Shown here: one piece after another, positions 55,794 through 64,000 of the stretch
How positions within the stretch are numbered: the stretch's first letter is position 1
Layout of the letters: each line of letters begins with the position of its first letter
Notes under the pieces: generated by a model
Database searches by the model: none
What the model saw: the letters and a program-made list of their open reading frames with translations, nothing else
What the model was told of the DNA's origin: nothing
Made by a program: the position numbers and the translations under genes
Assembly: GCA_964358855.1 (NCBI GenBank)
Contig: CAYHQQ010000014.1
Coordinates: 14,697 to 78,696 of the forward strand
Source: UBA2396 sp038042175
GTDB taxonomy: Bacteria; Planctomycetota; Phycisphaerae; Phycisphaerales; UBA1924
Direction of reading: 5' to 3'
DNA: 64,000 nt

Positions 55794-56860
55794 GGATTGA
55801 GGCCCTTGAGCGGAGAGGAATCTGGTGGAGTGGTGCGTCCCAGGTTCTGCGACGCCTGGGGAGCGTGCGCGGTCGGATCGAGAAGGCCCATGTGCGTCGG
55901 GGTGCGTTCGACGGCGGCCTTTGGTGGTGGGAGGATCGAGCTCAGGGAGAGGGGACGGGACGTGATGGAATATCGGAGCTTGAACGCGTCGGCGAGAATG
56001 CCCACCAGGCCCGCCAGGACGAGCGTGGAGCCAACGGCGATAAAGAGCGAACCGATCTGACGGAAGACCTCGGTGCTGTCGGCCTCAAGAGCGGGGTTGG
56101 CCAGGCGGAGGGCGTCGCCCAGGGCGGCCAGGCCGACGGCGCCCAGGATGACGAGCATGGTCTGTCGGTCGACACGCCCGGTGCGCATGAGGAGGGAGCG
56201 CGAGACCAGCAGACGGCCGTTGGGTCTCACGCCCAGGATGATGATCGTCAGGCACGCGGCGCATCCGAGACGGAGCATGGACCGAAGGAGGGCGTGCCCG
56301 GGCTGGACGGAAAAGGGTGCGGGCTCGAGGACATCGATGACGTCGTGGATCTGCCACATGAGGTAGGCGAGGGGCAGGTGGGCGAGCGAGCCCAATAGGG
56401 CGGCAAAGGAGTGAAGGACCGAGATACCCGCGTGGGGCCGGACGAGTGACAAAGAGCCCAGACCCGCAACGACGACCAGAGCGGCCGGGAGAACGCGCAG
56501 GATCGGAACGTCGCCGATGAGCGGGTGACGAAAGCCCGCCGAGATCTCGTTGACGCGAAGAACCAGAACGATGAGCGCGGCGGCGAGCGAGGCGGCCGAC
56601 CAGGTGAGCAGTCCGCCGGAAATGAGAAGCGGAAAGCGGATCGGCTGGAGCTCGGAGGCCAGGGGATCGACAGTGGCGAGAATGGTGCCGCGGACGGGCG
56701 TGCCGCACTCGGGGCAGACCGAGCGGACCGAGAGGCCCTTGAGGTCGTAGCGGCAGCGGGCGCAGGGAAGGGGCCCGCCCAGAACGCGCGCGAGGATATC
56801 CGGGCGGCCGCTTTCGACGGCGGCGGTGCTGCTCTGATTGCCCTCATCCAACGAGTTCAC
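55790..56860 (-). CDS. zinc-ribbon membrane protein, unknown
   Basis: This 356-residue protein has a zinc ribbon CARCRYDLKG...CPECG (residues 30-55) and then at least six hydrophobic helices. The pattern CRYDLRGL....CPECG followed by membrane helices is very common in planctomycetes and has no known function. A GTG start at 56860 was chosen, since longer frames would run into the divergent CDGSH gene. Its stop overlaps the metallopeptidase start. Confidence 0.7.
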   Translation of the reverse strand: MNSLDEGNQSSTAAVESGRPDILARVLGGPLPCARCRYDLKGLSVRSVCPECGTPVRGTILATVDPLASELQPIRFPLLISGGLLTWSAASLAAALIVLVLRVNEISAGFRHPLIGDVPILRVLPAALVVVAGLGSLSLVRPHAGISVLHSFAALLGSLAHLPLAYLMWQIHDVIDVLEPAPFSVQPGHALLRSMLRLGCAACLTIIILGVRPNGRLLVSRSLLMRTGRVDRQTMLVILGAVGLAALGDALRLANPALEADSTEVFRQIGSLFIAVGSTLVLAGLVGILADAFKLRYSITSRPLSLSSILPPPKAAVERTPTHMGLLDPTAHAPQASQNLGRTTPPDSSPLKGLNP

Positions 56861-57003
56861 CAAACCACAAGTCTCCCGGATGACCCTGTAGTCGATTCTG
56901 GCACAAGGGTACACGATCGGGGGGCGTGGCGTTAGGATGGCGTGAAGATTGGGGTAAAGTGCGTGTTCTCGCCCCTTGGGCGGGGACCAAGGAGAGCAAA
57001 GCG

Positions 57004-57222
57004 ATGGCACGAATGGTCCGATTAACCGCGACCGAGCCCGTCAAGATCGAGGTCAGGGAAAGACCAATCTCGGTGTGCGCGTGCGGGCTCTCCGCGACGT
57101 TTCCCATCTGCGATGGAACGCACAAAACGACGTCGAGGTTGGAGGAGGCGGGGAAGCTGTACTTCTACGACCCGGCGACGAAGGTGGTCGTGAAGACCGA
57201 ACCCGAGGGCAAGACCGATTGA
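57004..57222 (+). CDS. CDGSH iron-sulfur domain protein
   Basis: This 72-residue protein has CACGLSATFPICDGTH, the Cys-x-Cys-x2-Ser-x3-Pro-x-Cys-Asp-Gly-x-His cluster that binds one 2Fe-2S group with three Cys and one His. Small single-domain CDGSH proteins act in electron transfer or redox sensing. AAGGAG lies nine bases upstream. It is divergent from the zinc-ribbon gene and convergent with the FAD/Fe-S dehydrogenase. Confidence 0.92.
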   Translation: MARMVRLTATEPVKIEVRERPISVCACGLSATFPICDGTHKTTSRLEEAGKLYFYDPATKVVVKTEPEGKTD

Positions 57223-57223
57223 A

Positions 57224-57386
57224 ACACGGAGGTCACGGAGAGACACGGAGGAACGCATTGTCGAGTGAGCTGAATGGCTTGAAGAATGCCGAAGGCTGAA
57301 CTTGAAGGCTGAAGGCGGAATCAATTCTGCCCTCAGCCTTCAAGTTCAGCCTTCCGCCTTACCTGCCTCCGTGTCCTCCGTGCTTT
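57224..57386. repeat. nested inverted repeats between convergent genes
   Basis: Perfect 22-bp arms at 57291-57312 and 57333-57354 surround an inner imperfect GGCGGAAT/ATTCTGCC pair. Outside them ACACGGAGG words at 57225-57252 face CCTCCGTGT words at 57362-57384. The whole could act as a two-way terminator. Confidence 0.65.
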
Positions 57387-57399
57387 GATGGTTGACCGA

Positions 57400-60396
57400 T
57401 CAGACAAGGAGTTGGGCGATGAACTCGATGGGGTGCATCGCGCTTCGTCCGGTGCCATCGTGGATCTGGTGGCGGCAACTGGTGCCGGGGGCGCAGAGGG
57501 TGGCGGCGGGTGCGGCGTTGACGGCGGGGAAGAGGGTGAGGGCTCCGATCTTCATGGAAAGGTCGTAGCGGTCGGCGGTGTAGCCGAAGGAACCGGCCAT
57601 GCCGCAGCAGCCGGTGTCCAGCACGGTGACGCCCTCGCCCAGGAGGCGTTTGATGATCGCCGACGATGTTTCGGAGCCGAACAGGGCCTTCTGGTGGCAG
57701 TGGGCGTGGAGGATGACCGGGGCCGCGGGGGCGGTGATGAGGGCGTCGAGTTTCGTGGGATGATCGTCCCATCCGCGGCTGAGGAATTCTTCGGGCAGGA
57801 AGCTCTTGGCGGCGAGCTCTTTGCGAAGGGCGAGAGGCGTCTGGAGACGCAGCTGAAGCCAGTCGTCCTTGATCGCCGAGAGGCAGCTTGGCTCGGCGAC
57901 GAGAATGGCGCGGACGCTCGCGTCCTCGATGAAAGGCTTGAGGCGAGCGAGCGTGGCGTCGATCATGTCGGCAGCCTGGGGAAGGAGGCCCGTGGAGATC
58001 ATCGCACGCCCGCAGCAACCCGCGTTTGCCAGGGAGATCGTGTAACCCAGCGCCTCGTAGACGCGCTTGACGGCACGCCCGATGCCCGGCTCGTTGTACA
58101 TCGTGAAGCAGTCGCCAAACAGGGCGACTCGAGGCTTGGCGGACTCAGTTTGGGCGAGGCTGGGCGCAAAGTCGCGGGCGAGTGAGCGTGAGAAGGCCGG
58201 GATGTCACGCCTGGGGTCGATGTTGGCGAAGCCCTTGAGGGCCCACTTGGCCAGACGCGTGCGGTTCATCCAGTTGGCGATGCCCGGCGCGATGGAGCCC
58301 AGACGGTTGAGAACGCGAACGTGCCCGAACATCAGGGCACTGAGGGGCGGGCCGCCAGCCTGGCGGTAGCGCTGGGCGGTGTACTCGGCCTTGAGCCGCG
58401 AGATGTCGACGTTGCTGGGGCACTCGGTCTTGCAGGCCTTGCACGAGAGACAGAGGTTGAGCGTCTTGATTGTCTCGGCATCGTTCCATCTGGGCGCGGC
58501 ATCATCTGAGAGCTGGCCTGTGATGGCCAGGCGAAGGGCGTTGCCGCGTCCGCGAGTGGAATGGCGCTCGTCGAGCGTCGCTTGATAGGAAGGACACATC
58601 GTGCCGCCGGATTTCTTGCGACAGACGCCCGCGCCGTTGCACATCTCGACGGCGCCGTTGAAACCGTGCTGGTCGGAGTAGTCGAAGTACGTGGACGTGT
58701 TGGGCGCGGCGACGGGCTTGTCGAGCGGCTCGACGCGGAGGGTGCGGGTGATGCTCTCGATGGGGCGGGGCTCGACGATGTTGCCAGGGTTGAGCAGATT
58801 TCGCGGGTCGAAAATCGTCTTGATGTCGCGAAAGGCTCTCATGATCTCGGGGCCGAAGAATCGTTCCAGCAGCGGGCCACGCACGCGTCCGTCGCCGTGC
58901 TCGCCCGACATGACGCCGCCAAGCTCTCTGGCGAGGTCGGCGGTCTCGACGGCGATGGATCGCATGATCTCCCTGTCGCCGTTCGAGTGGATGTCGACGA
59001 GCGGGCGGACATGGAGGACGCCCACGGAGGCGTGGGCCCAGTACGCGGCGGTGGTGCCGTGACGGGTGACGATGGCGCGGAGGCGTTTGACGAACTCGGA
59101 GAGACGTTCGACGGGGATGGCGTTGTCCTCGATGAAGGTGAGGGGCTTGCGGTCGCCCGCGACGCCGTGGAGGAGCGGTTCACCGGCCTTGCGGAGCTTC
59201 CAGGCGCTGAGCATGGCCTGGGCGTTTGTGTGGGCGTGGAGGGCGACGCCGGGAACGGTCCTGCGAAGAGCGTCGAATCGGTCCTGGATCTCGGCGAGGC
59301 CGCCCGGCCCCGGCTGGTCGCTGAAATACTCAACGTACAGGACGGCCTTGAGCGGCCCAGAGGCGGGCGCGGGCATGAGGTCGACGTAGCGTCGATACTC
59401 GGCGTTGGCGGCGGCGAGGCCGATGACCATGTCGTCGAGAAGTTCGACAGCGCTTGGGCTGGTGGAGAGAATCGGGATGACACTGGCGATGGCCTGGTCG
59501 ATATCGCTGAAACCCAGCACGGCGAGCCCCTTGGCCTTGGGTTTCTTGTGGAGTTTGAGGTGGGCGGCGAGGGTGACAGCGAGCGTGCCCTCAGAGCCAC
59601 AGACCAGGTGGGCGAGATTGACGCGGGCAAGGTCTGCGGGACTCTCTTCGATGGCGGAGAGGACCATGTCCAGGGCGTAACCGGCGTTTCGGCGGATGGT
59701 CTTGGGGAATCGCTCCCTGATGATGGGTGCGATGGGCAGGATGATGTCGGCGATGCGCCGGGTGAGCGCGTTGACGCGCGCGTCGCGAAGTGAGGCGCCT
59801 TGCTCAAAACACAGTCGTGTGGTGTCGGCGAGCATGACGTCGAGGCCCAGCAGAGACTCGCTGGTGCGCCCGTACTTGATGGAGCGGGCGCCGGCGGCGT
59901 TGTTGCCGATCGCCCCGCCGATGTTGCACTGCTTGCTGGTGGCGGGGTCGGGGGCGAAGAACCAGTCTGGACAGCCTGTGGAAGCGAGTTGATCGTTCAG
60001 ATCGTCGATGCTGATTCCTGGCTCGACGGTGCATTGCCCGAGCGTTGCATCGGTCGTGAGAATCTTTCGGCAGTGGGCAGAGAAATCGATGACCACCGCC
60101 CGATTGGTGCACTGTCCGGCGAGCGATGTGCCCCCGCCGCGGGGAAGGATCGGGAGGTTGTGCTCGCTGCAGAAGCGCACGGCGCGGACGGCGTCTTCGA
60201 TGTCGGCTGGGACCACGACGCCGATGGGCTCGACCTGGTAGAGGGACGCGTCGGTGGCGTAGAGCATCCGGTCGTGGGCGCCAAAGCGCACTTCACCCGA
60301 GATGGTGTTGGCGAGGTCGCGTGCGATCTGGCGGCGGGCGGGCTCATCGAGCGGAGGCGGGGGCGACCAGGCTTTGATCACGGTCAGTGCGGTCAT
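57400..60396 (-). CDS. FAD-linked oxidase fused to Fe-S domain (D-2-hydroxyacid dehydrogenase type)
   Basis: This 998-residue protein has an FAD_binding_4 domain (residues 55-240, PILPRGGGTSLAGQ), an FAD-oxidase C-terminal domain, a ferredoxin-type part with CNGAGVCRKKSGGTMCP and CLSCKACKTECPSNV, and two CCG motifs (NAGCCGRAM, DTGCCGMAG) binding further iron-sulfur. This order is that of bacterial D-lactate or D-2-hydroxyglutarate dehydrogenases, here GlcD- and GlcF-like parts in one chain. It should oxidise a D-2-hydroxyacid and pass electrons to the quinone pool. Its ATG overlaps the tilS stop. Confidence 0.9.
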   Translation of the reverse strand: MTALTVIKAWSPPPPLDEPARRQIARDLANTISGEVRFGAHDRMLYATDASLYQVEPIGVVVPADIEDAVRAVRFCSEHNLPILPRGGGTSLAGQCTNRAVVIDFSAHCRKILTTDATLGQCTVEPGISIDDLNDQLASTGCPDWFFAPDPATSKQCNIGGAIGNNAAGARSIKYGRTSESLLGLDVMLADTTRLCFEQGASLRDARVNALTRRIADIILPIAPIIRERFPKTIRRNAGYALDMVLSAIEESPADLARVNLAHLVCGSEGTLAVTLAAHLKLHKKPKAKGLAVLGFSDIDQAIASVIPILSTSPSAVELLDDMVIGLAAANAEYRRYVDLMPAPASGPLKAVLYVEYFSDQPGPGGLAEIQDRFDALRRTVPGVALHAHTNAQAMLSAWKLRKAGEPLLHGVAGDRKPLTFIEDNAIPVERLSEFVKRLRAIVTRHGTTAAYWAHASVGVLHVRPLVDIHSNGDREIMRSIAVETADLARELGGVMSGEHGDGRVRGPLLERFFGPEIMRAFRDIKTIFDPRNLLNPGNIVEPRPIESITRTLRVEPLDKPVAAPNTSTYFDYSDQHGFNGAVEMCNGAGVCRKKSGGTMCPSYQATLDERHSTRGRGNALRLAITGQLSDDAAPRWNDAETIKTLNLCLSCKACKTECPSNVDISRLKAEYTAQRYRQAGGPPLSALMFGHVRVLNRLGSIAPGIANWMNRTRLAKWALKGFANIDPRRDIPAFSRSLARDFAPSLAQTESAKPRVALFGDCFTMYNEPGIGRAVKRVYEALGYTISLANAGCCGRAMISTGLLPQAADMIDATLARLKPFIEDASVRAILVAEPSCLSAIKDDWLQLRLQTPLALRKELAAKSFLPEEFLSRGWDDHPTKLDALITAPAAPVILHAHCHQKALFGSETSSAIIKRLLGEGVTVLDTGCCGMAGSFGYTADRYDLSMKIGALTLFPAVNAAPAATLCAPGTSCRHQIHDGTGRSAMHPIEFIAQLLV

Positions 60397-61349
60397 CGCC
60401 GGACTATAGAGGCCGCCCGGGCACGCGTGAGGATGACATCGTCTCGCGTGACTGTGATCTTGAGCTTGCTCCACAGCAGCGTGCGGGTGTGCCCGCGCCC
60501 GTCGCGGATGGCCGTGATCAGCCTGGCGGCCCCGGCTCGCGTGAGGTGGTCGTGGTGCTGCTTGCCAAGCACACTCTTGGCGGCCAGACGCAGAGCGTGG
60601 ACGACGATCAGGCGATCGGACGATCTCAGGGGATCGCGCTCCAAAATGAGCGGCCTTGAAGAGAGCTTGGCGGCGTCGAGAAGGCTGGCGGCATAACGCT
60701 GGGTCAGGCGATGGATTTCACGGGCGTCCAAGGCCAAGGCCGCGGCCTTGGTGCTGCCGGTGGGCCAGAGCTCTCGCAGCACGGGTAGGACGCGGGAGCG
60801 GAGGGCGGCACGTGTGAGCCGGGTGTCCGCGTTGGTCGCGTCGACGCGCCACCTGATGCCCGCGAAGCTGCACAGAGATTCGCAATCAGCCCGCGTGATC
60901 GTGAGGCAGGGTCGGACAAGCATGATGCCTGACGCCAGGCGCCGACGCGGGGCGACGCCCCGAAGGCCGGCGACACCCGTACCTCGCATGAGCCGCATAA
61001 GCACCGTCTCAAGCTGATCGTCGGCTTGGTGTCCGGTGGCGATGAAGGGAATTCCTTCTCGCCTGGCGATGCGCTCCAAAGCGCCGTATCGCAGTCGCCG
61101 GGCCGCGGCCTCGGCGTTGCCCCCCAGTCGCTTGACTCGGACGCCAGCTTCGAAAAAGGGAACGCCCAGGACTCCGGCAAGGTCCTCGACGGCGTCACGG
61201 TCGGCAAGGGCCGCCCTGCGTGGGCGAAGGTCGTGGACGACGTGGGCGAGGCCCGCCAGTCGCCCCGTGGCCGCGAGGGCGAGCGCGAGCGCGGTGGAAT
61301 CGGCACCGCCCGAGGCCGCCACGAGCGTGTGGCGCCGGTCGTCGGGCAC
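60393..61349 (-). CDS. tilS: tRNA(Ile)-lysidine synthetase TilS
   Basis: The product has the PP-loop ATP-binding motif AASGGADST, GHQADDQLETVLMRLMRGTGVAGL, and LVRPCL, identifying TilS, which modifies the anticodon C34 of tRNA-Ile. The reading frame is open as far as 61826, but no ATG, GTG or TTG lies in frame between the DUF4112 stop and the GTG at 61349 (VPDDRRHTLVAASGG), so this start, giving 318 residues, or a non-standard start a little further upstream, is likely. The stop overlaps the next start (ATGA). No TilS substrate-binding C-terminal domain is obvious. Confidence 0.88.
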   Translation of the reverse strand: MPDDRRHTLVAASGGADSTALALALAATGRLAGLAHVVHDLRPRRAALADRDAVEDLAGVLGVPFFEAGVRVKRLGGNAEAAARRLRYGALERIARREGIPFIATGHQADDQLETVLMRLMRGTGVAGLRGVAPRRRLASGIMLVRPCLTITRADCESLCSFAGIRWRVDATNADTRLTRAALRSRVLPVLRELWPTGSTKAAALALDAREIHRLTQRYAASLLDAAKLSSRPLILERDPLRSSDRLIVVHALRLAAKSVLGKQHHDHLTRAGAARLITAIRDGRGHTRTLLWSKLKITVTRDDVILTRARAASIVRR

Positions 61350-61475
61350 GGAGCGTGCGCCGGAGAGGTTTCGCCATGACGCGATGATGGCGGCGGCGAC
61401 GGGGTGGCGTTTGGAGACGCGGGGATGGGACGAGGGCGGAGCGATGAGCGGATGGTATCTGGGGAGGCGGGGGGA

Positions 61476-61499
61476 GTGCTGCGTGCTGCGTGCTGCGTG
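61476..61499. repeat. 7-bp tandem repeat GTGCTGC
   Basis: Three perfect GTGCTGC units and a further GTG lie between the DUF4112 stop and tilS. The unit is again seven bases, as in the GCTTTGT array at 55278. Confidence 0.65.
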
Positions 61500-61506
61500 T
61501 CCTTCG

Positions 61507-61869
61507 TCAGACCATGGCGGGCTCGAGGTTGATGAGGCGGAGGTTGCGGGTGCTTGCACGCCACGCGACATCGAAGATGTCGCCGACGATGGGGATGAAG
61601 CCGATGATGGTGTCGATGGCGATGTTGAGGAGCATGAGGATGAGAATGCGCGGCGCGGCGCCGAGTCGCCAGGCGTCGTAGACGATGACCAGGGCGAGGG
61701 CGGCGGCCAAGAGATCGCCCCAGATGGGCCAGAGGCCCAGAATCGGGTCGAGGCCGATGCGTACGCCCAGAACGGGAATGCGGACCGAACTGTCGAGCAG
61801 GGCGGCGAGGAACCGCATGCGAGCAATTCGGCTGGCGTGGGCGAAGTCGGCGTGGGCGATGGTGATCAC
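61507..61869 (-). CDS. DUF4112 membrane protein
   Basis: This 120-residue protein has two to three hydrophobic helices and the DUF4112 pattern: LLDSSVRIPVLGVRIGLDPILGLWPIWGDLL followed by a repeat-like IDTIIGFIPIVGDIFDVAWRA, quoted here as RIGLDPILGLWPIWGD and IIGFIPIVGDIFD. The function is unknown. A GTG start at 61869 gives the usual length; an ATG at 61818 would shorten it. It lies upstream of tilS on the same strand. Confidence 0.82.
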   Translation of the reverse strand: MITIAHADFAHASRIARMRFLAALLDSSVRIPVLGVRIGLDPILGLWPIWGDLLAAALALVIVYDAWRLGAAPRILILMLLNIAIDTIIGFIPIVGDIFDVAWRASTRNLRLINLEPAMV

Positions 61870-61970
61870 ACACGCTTATTGGGAATCACGGTGCGCGGAT
61901 TCAGCGGGCTGGTCTGGCGGCGAGATTGGAGCGTGGGGCGGGCCGGATGCCCGGTTGGTACACTCGGGGC

Positions 61971-63101
61971 ATGATGCGATTGCTCATGGTTGTGATGCTG
62001 GTGCTGCTGGCGATGGACCTCGCGGGGTGTGTTGCGACGCAGACGCCGGACAAGGCCGCAGTGGCGATCCACAAGTCGAGTCGAACAGGCCCGTTGCGGC
62101 TGGCGATCGTCGGGATGGTGCATGGACACGTCGAAGGGCTGCTGTGGAGTGCCAGGGAGCGCAAGGACATCGAGATCGTCGGGGTGTACGAGCCCAATCG
62201 GGCCCTGTTTGACCGGCTGGCGGCCAAGTACAAGCTCGATGCGTCGCTGTACTCGTCGGATCTCGGTGCGATGCTGGACAAGAGCAAACCCGAGGCGGCG
62301 AGTGTGATGGGCTCGGTGCAGGACCACCTGATGGCGGTGGAGGCGTGTGCGCCGCGGGGAGTGCATCTGCTGCTGGAGAAGCCGCTGGCGTACAGCACAA
62401 AGGATGCGGAGCGGATGGCGGCATTGGCGAAGCAGAACGGCGTGCACGTGCTGACGAACTTTGAGACCAGCTGGTACGCGTCGGTGCGAACGGCCAAGCT
62501 GCTGGTGGAGTCGGGCGAACGGGCGCCGATCCGCCGGATGGTCTTTCGCCACGGGCACAAGGGGCCCAAGGAGATCGGGTGCTCGCCGGAATTTCTCGAG
62601 TGGCTGACGGATCCAGTCGGCAACGGGGGCGGGGCGGTCGTGGACTTTGGGTGCTACGGCGCGGTGCTGGCGACGTGGGTGATGGACGGGCAGAGGCCCA
62701 CGAGCATCGTCGCGAGCCGTTCCTCGCTCAAGCCCGGCGTGTACCCCAAGGTGGACGACGACGCAACGATCGTCCTGACGTACCCAACCGCGACGGCGGT
62801 GATCCAGGCGTCGTGGGCGTGGACGCACGACAGCAAGGAGATGGACCTCTTCACCGAGCGAGGGTCGATCCATACGCGAAAGTGGAACGACTTGGAAGTC
62901 CGTGATCCCGACAAACCCGGCGCGAAGGTCGAGCCCCAGGCCAAGATTCCCGCGCTTGAGAATGAATGGACGTATCTGAGGTTGGTGGTGCGGGGCGAGT
63001 GTCCGGTTGATCGCTTGTCGAGCTTGGAACTCAACGTGATCGTCGCAGAAATCCTGGATGCGGCCCGGAAAGCACCGATTGCGGGCCCGGACAAACACTG
63101 A
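61971..63101 (+). CDS. Gfo/Idh/MocA-family oxidoreductase (lipoprotein)
   Basis: This 376-residue protein has an N-terminal lipobox DLAGC (Cys20), then a Rossmann fold with GMVHGHVEGLLW replacing the usual GxGxxG, VYEPNR, and the family EKPLA motif (LLLEKPLAYSTKDAERM). The C-terminal dimer sheet is present. Such proteins act on sugars or inositols with NAD(P); the missing glycines and the lipoprotein signal suggest an exported member with altered or lost redox activity. TACACT stands six bases before the ATG with no Shine-Dalgarno. Confidence 0.85.
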   Translation: MMRLLMVVMLVLLAMDLAGCVATQTPDKAAVAIHKSSRTGPLRLAIVGMVHGHVEGLLWSARERKDIEIVGVYEPNRALFDRLAAKYKLDASLYSSDLGAMLDKSKPEAASVMGSVQDHLMAVEACAPRGVHLLLEKPLAYSTKDAERMAALAKQNGVHVLTNFETSWYASVRTAKLLVESGERAPIRRMVFRHGHKGPKEIGCSPEFLEWLTDPVGNGGGAVVDFGCYGAVLATWVMDGQRPTSIVASRSSLKPGVYPKVDDDATIVLTYPTATAVIQASWAWTHDSKEMDLFTERGSIHTRKWNDLEVRDPDKPGAKVEPQAKIPALENEWTYLRLVVRGECPVDRLSSLELNVIVAEILDAARKAPIAGPDKH

Positions 63102-63102
63102 C

Positions 63103-63131
63103 TTGCCGGACGGAGTTCGTTTGGGTACAAT
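63103..63131 (+). promoter_or_regulatory. sigma-70-like promoter of the DUF1579 gene
   Basis: TTGCCG (63103-63108) and TACAAT (63126-63131) are 17 bp apart, about 70 nt before the DUF1579 start codon. Confidence 0.65.
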
Positions 63132-63204
63132 GCCGCATAACGACGGGCTGTGCCGTTCACCCACGTGCGGTGGCGATGCGGTCAATAACACTTTGGAGGC
63201 TTCC

Positions 63205-63879
63205 ATGAAATGCAATCTGTGTGGACCGGCGTGTCTTTCGGCGGTTGGCCTGCTGGCTGTGGCCGGCATGTTCGCGATGGGTCAGCCCGCCAAGGACAGC
63301 AAGCCCGCCGCCCCCGCGCATCCCGCGGCTCCGGCCGGTCAGCCTGAGATGAAGCTGCCCCCGGGCTGGACCGCCGAGGACATGCAGGCGTGCATGGCCG
63401 CGGGCATGCCCGGCGAGCAGCACAAGGAACTGGCCAAGGGCGTGGGCACCTGGAGCGGCAAGAACACCATGTGGATGGCGCCGGGCGCTGAGCCGACGAC
63501 GAGCAACTGCACCAGCACCGTCACCATGATCATGGACGGGCGTTACAACAAGTGCGAGATGAAGGGCGAGATCCCGGGCATGGGCGAGTTCCACGGCGAG
63601 GGGATCGTCGGCTACGACAATGTCTCGCACAAGTACGTGGGGACGTGGTACGACAGCATGAGCACGGGGATCATGAACGGAACGGGCGAGCGGTCCAAGG
63701 ATGGAAAGGTGATGACCTGGAGCTACAAGTTCAACTGCCCCCTCACCAAGAAGGAAGCCACGATGCGTCAGGTCGAGACGCTGACGGGCGCCAACACGAT
63801 GAAGCTCGAGATGTACATGGCCGACCCCAAGACCGGCAAGGAATACAAGAACATGGTCATCGAGTTGACCAGGAAGTAA
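63205..63879 (+). CDS. secreted DUF1579 protein
   Basis: This 224-residue protein has a signal peptide (cleavage near residue 27), an Ala/Pro-rich spacer, and a DUF1579 domain with GTWSGKNTMWMAPGAEPTTS, MDGRYNKCEMKG, FHGEGIVGYDNVSHKYVGTWYDS and RQVETLTGANTMKLEMY, quoted in part. The family is lipocalin-like and of unknown function, often exported. GGAGG lies five bases before the ATG. A strong terminator follows. Confidence 0.88.
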   Translation: MKCNLCGPACLSAVGLLAVAGMFAMGQPAKDSKPAAPAHPAAPAGQPEMKLPPGWTAEDMQACMAAGMPGEQHKELAKGVGTWSGKNTMWMAPGAEPTTSNCTSTVTMIMDGRYNKCEMKGEIPGMGEFHGEGIVGYDNVSHKYVGTWYDSMSTGIMNGTGERSKDGKVMTWSYKFNCPLTKKEATMRQVETLTGANTMKLEMYMADPKTGKEYKNMVIELTRK

Positions 63880-63908
63880 ACCTCGTCGCCAGGGATCGAT
63901 GAATAAAG

Positions 63909-63945
63909 ACGCCCGCGAGCCTGATGGCTCGCGGGCGTTTTTTTT
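63909..63945 (+). terminator. rho-independent terminator
   Basis: A perfect 13-bp GC-rich stem (63909-63921 with 63926-63938), a 4-nt loop and an eight-T run lie 30 nt after the DUF1579 stop. Confidence 0.95.
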
Positions 63946-64000
63946 GTGTCTTTCACCACTGCCAAGTGGCCAGTGCCAACGCCATTACGCCTTCAACTTA

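Noticed and set aside
61350..61826. TilS start further upstream inside DUF4112
   Set aside because: It would overlap a conserved membrane protein in another frame, and the product there is Ser/Pro-rich without TilS features.

Overview
The window looks like chromosome from a high-GC planctomycete, most likely class Phycisphaerae, order Phycisphaerales. This is inferred from three things: several secreted proteins ending in a paired DxDxDG module and a terminal Gly-Cys (the GC-type dockerin), a Planctomycetes-style ECF sigma factor coupled to a WD40 Ser/Thr kinase, and large secreted beta-helix proteins. No 16S or other marker gene is present, so the assignment is an inference.

Layout. Positions 1-13,220 hold a cluster of exported beta-helix proteins with GC-type dockerins (a partial one at 2, then 519, 4064 and 10377), interrupted by a TPR Ser/Thr kinase on the minus strand (7782-10103). 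From 13,362 to 20,494 lie an ECF sigma factor overlapping a WD40 Ser/Thr kinase, a small antitoxin-like protein and a secreted GH78 alpha-L-rhamnosidase. From 20,495 to 21,646 there is a repeat-rich patch around one unknown gene. From 21,647 to 27,980 is an SOS mutagenesis cassette, imuA-imuB-dnaE2, with an HMCES/YedK gene; a strong TTGACA promoter and a GTTAGGGT-N8-ACCCTAAC palindrome lie in front of imuA. A DinD/BRO-N gene diverges from it and leads into a lower-GC patch with a double-CXXC protein (to 29,819).

From 30,096 on the genes are mostly single housekeeping or exported functions: a metzincin/beta-helix/GC-dockerin protein, a lipoprotein, a decayed tyrosine recombinase running into tRNA-Ala(UGC), an M19 dipeptidase, an M50-like membrane protein, a GT87-type glycosyltransferase behind pyruvate kinase, a solute-binding protein, an SDR, an alpha-galactosidase-like hydrolase, a secreted ADP-ribosylglycohydrolase with a classical dockerin, a DUF4350 protein, a PAS/hybrid histidine kinase, a GC-dockerin protein with a possible permuted legumain-like fold, a histidine kinase with a REC-XRE regulator, a zincin, a zinc-ribbon membrane protein, a CDGSH protein, an FAD/Fe-S dehydrogenase, tilS, DUF4112, a Gfo/Idh/MocA lipoprotein and a DUF1579 protein.

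How it fits together: the exported proteins suggest cell-surface or extracellular glycan and protein handling (C-type lectin, rhamnosidase, galactosidase-like enzyme, metalloprotease). The kinases, sigma factor and two-component systems suggest heavy signalling. The SOS cassette supplies inducible translesion synthesis. Non-coding DNA is full of structured dispersed repeats: a three-hairpin element with covarying stems, a GTGGCA-headed hairpin element that also sits in frame inside a gene, and 7-bp tandem repeats. Several genes without a Shine-Dalgarno have a TAnnnT box 5-6 nt before the ATG, which suggests leaderless transcription.
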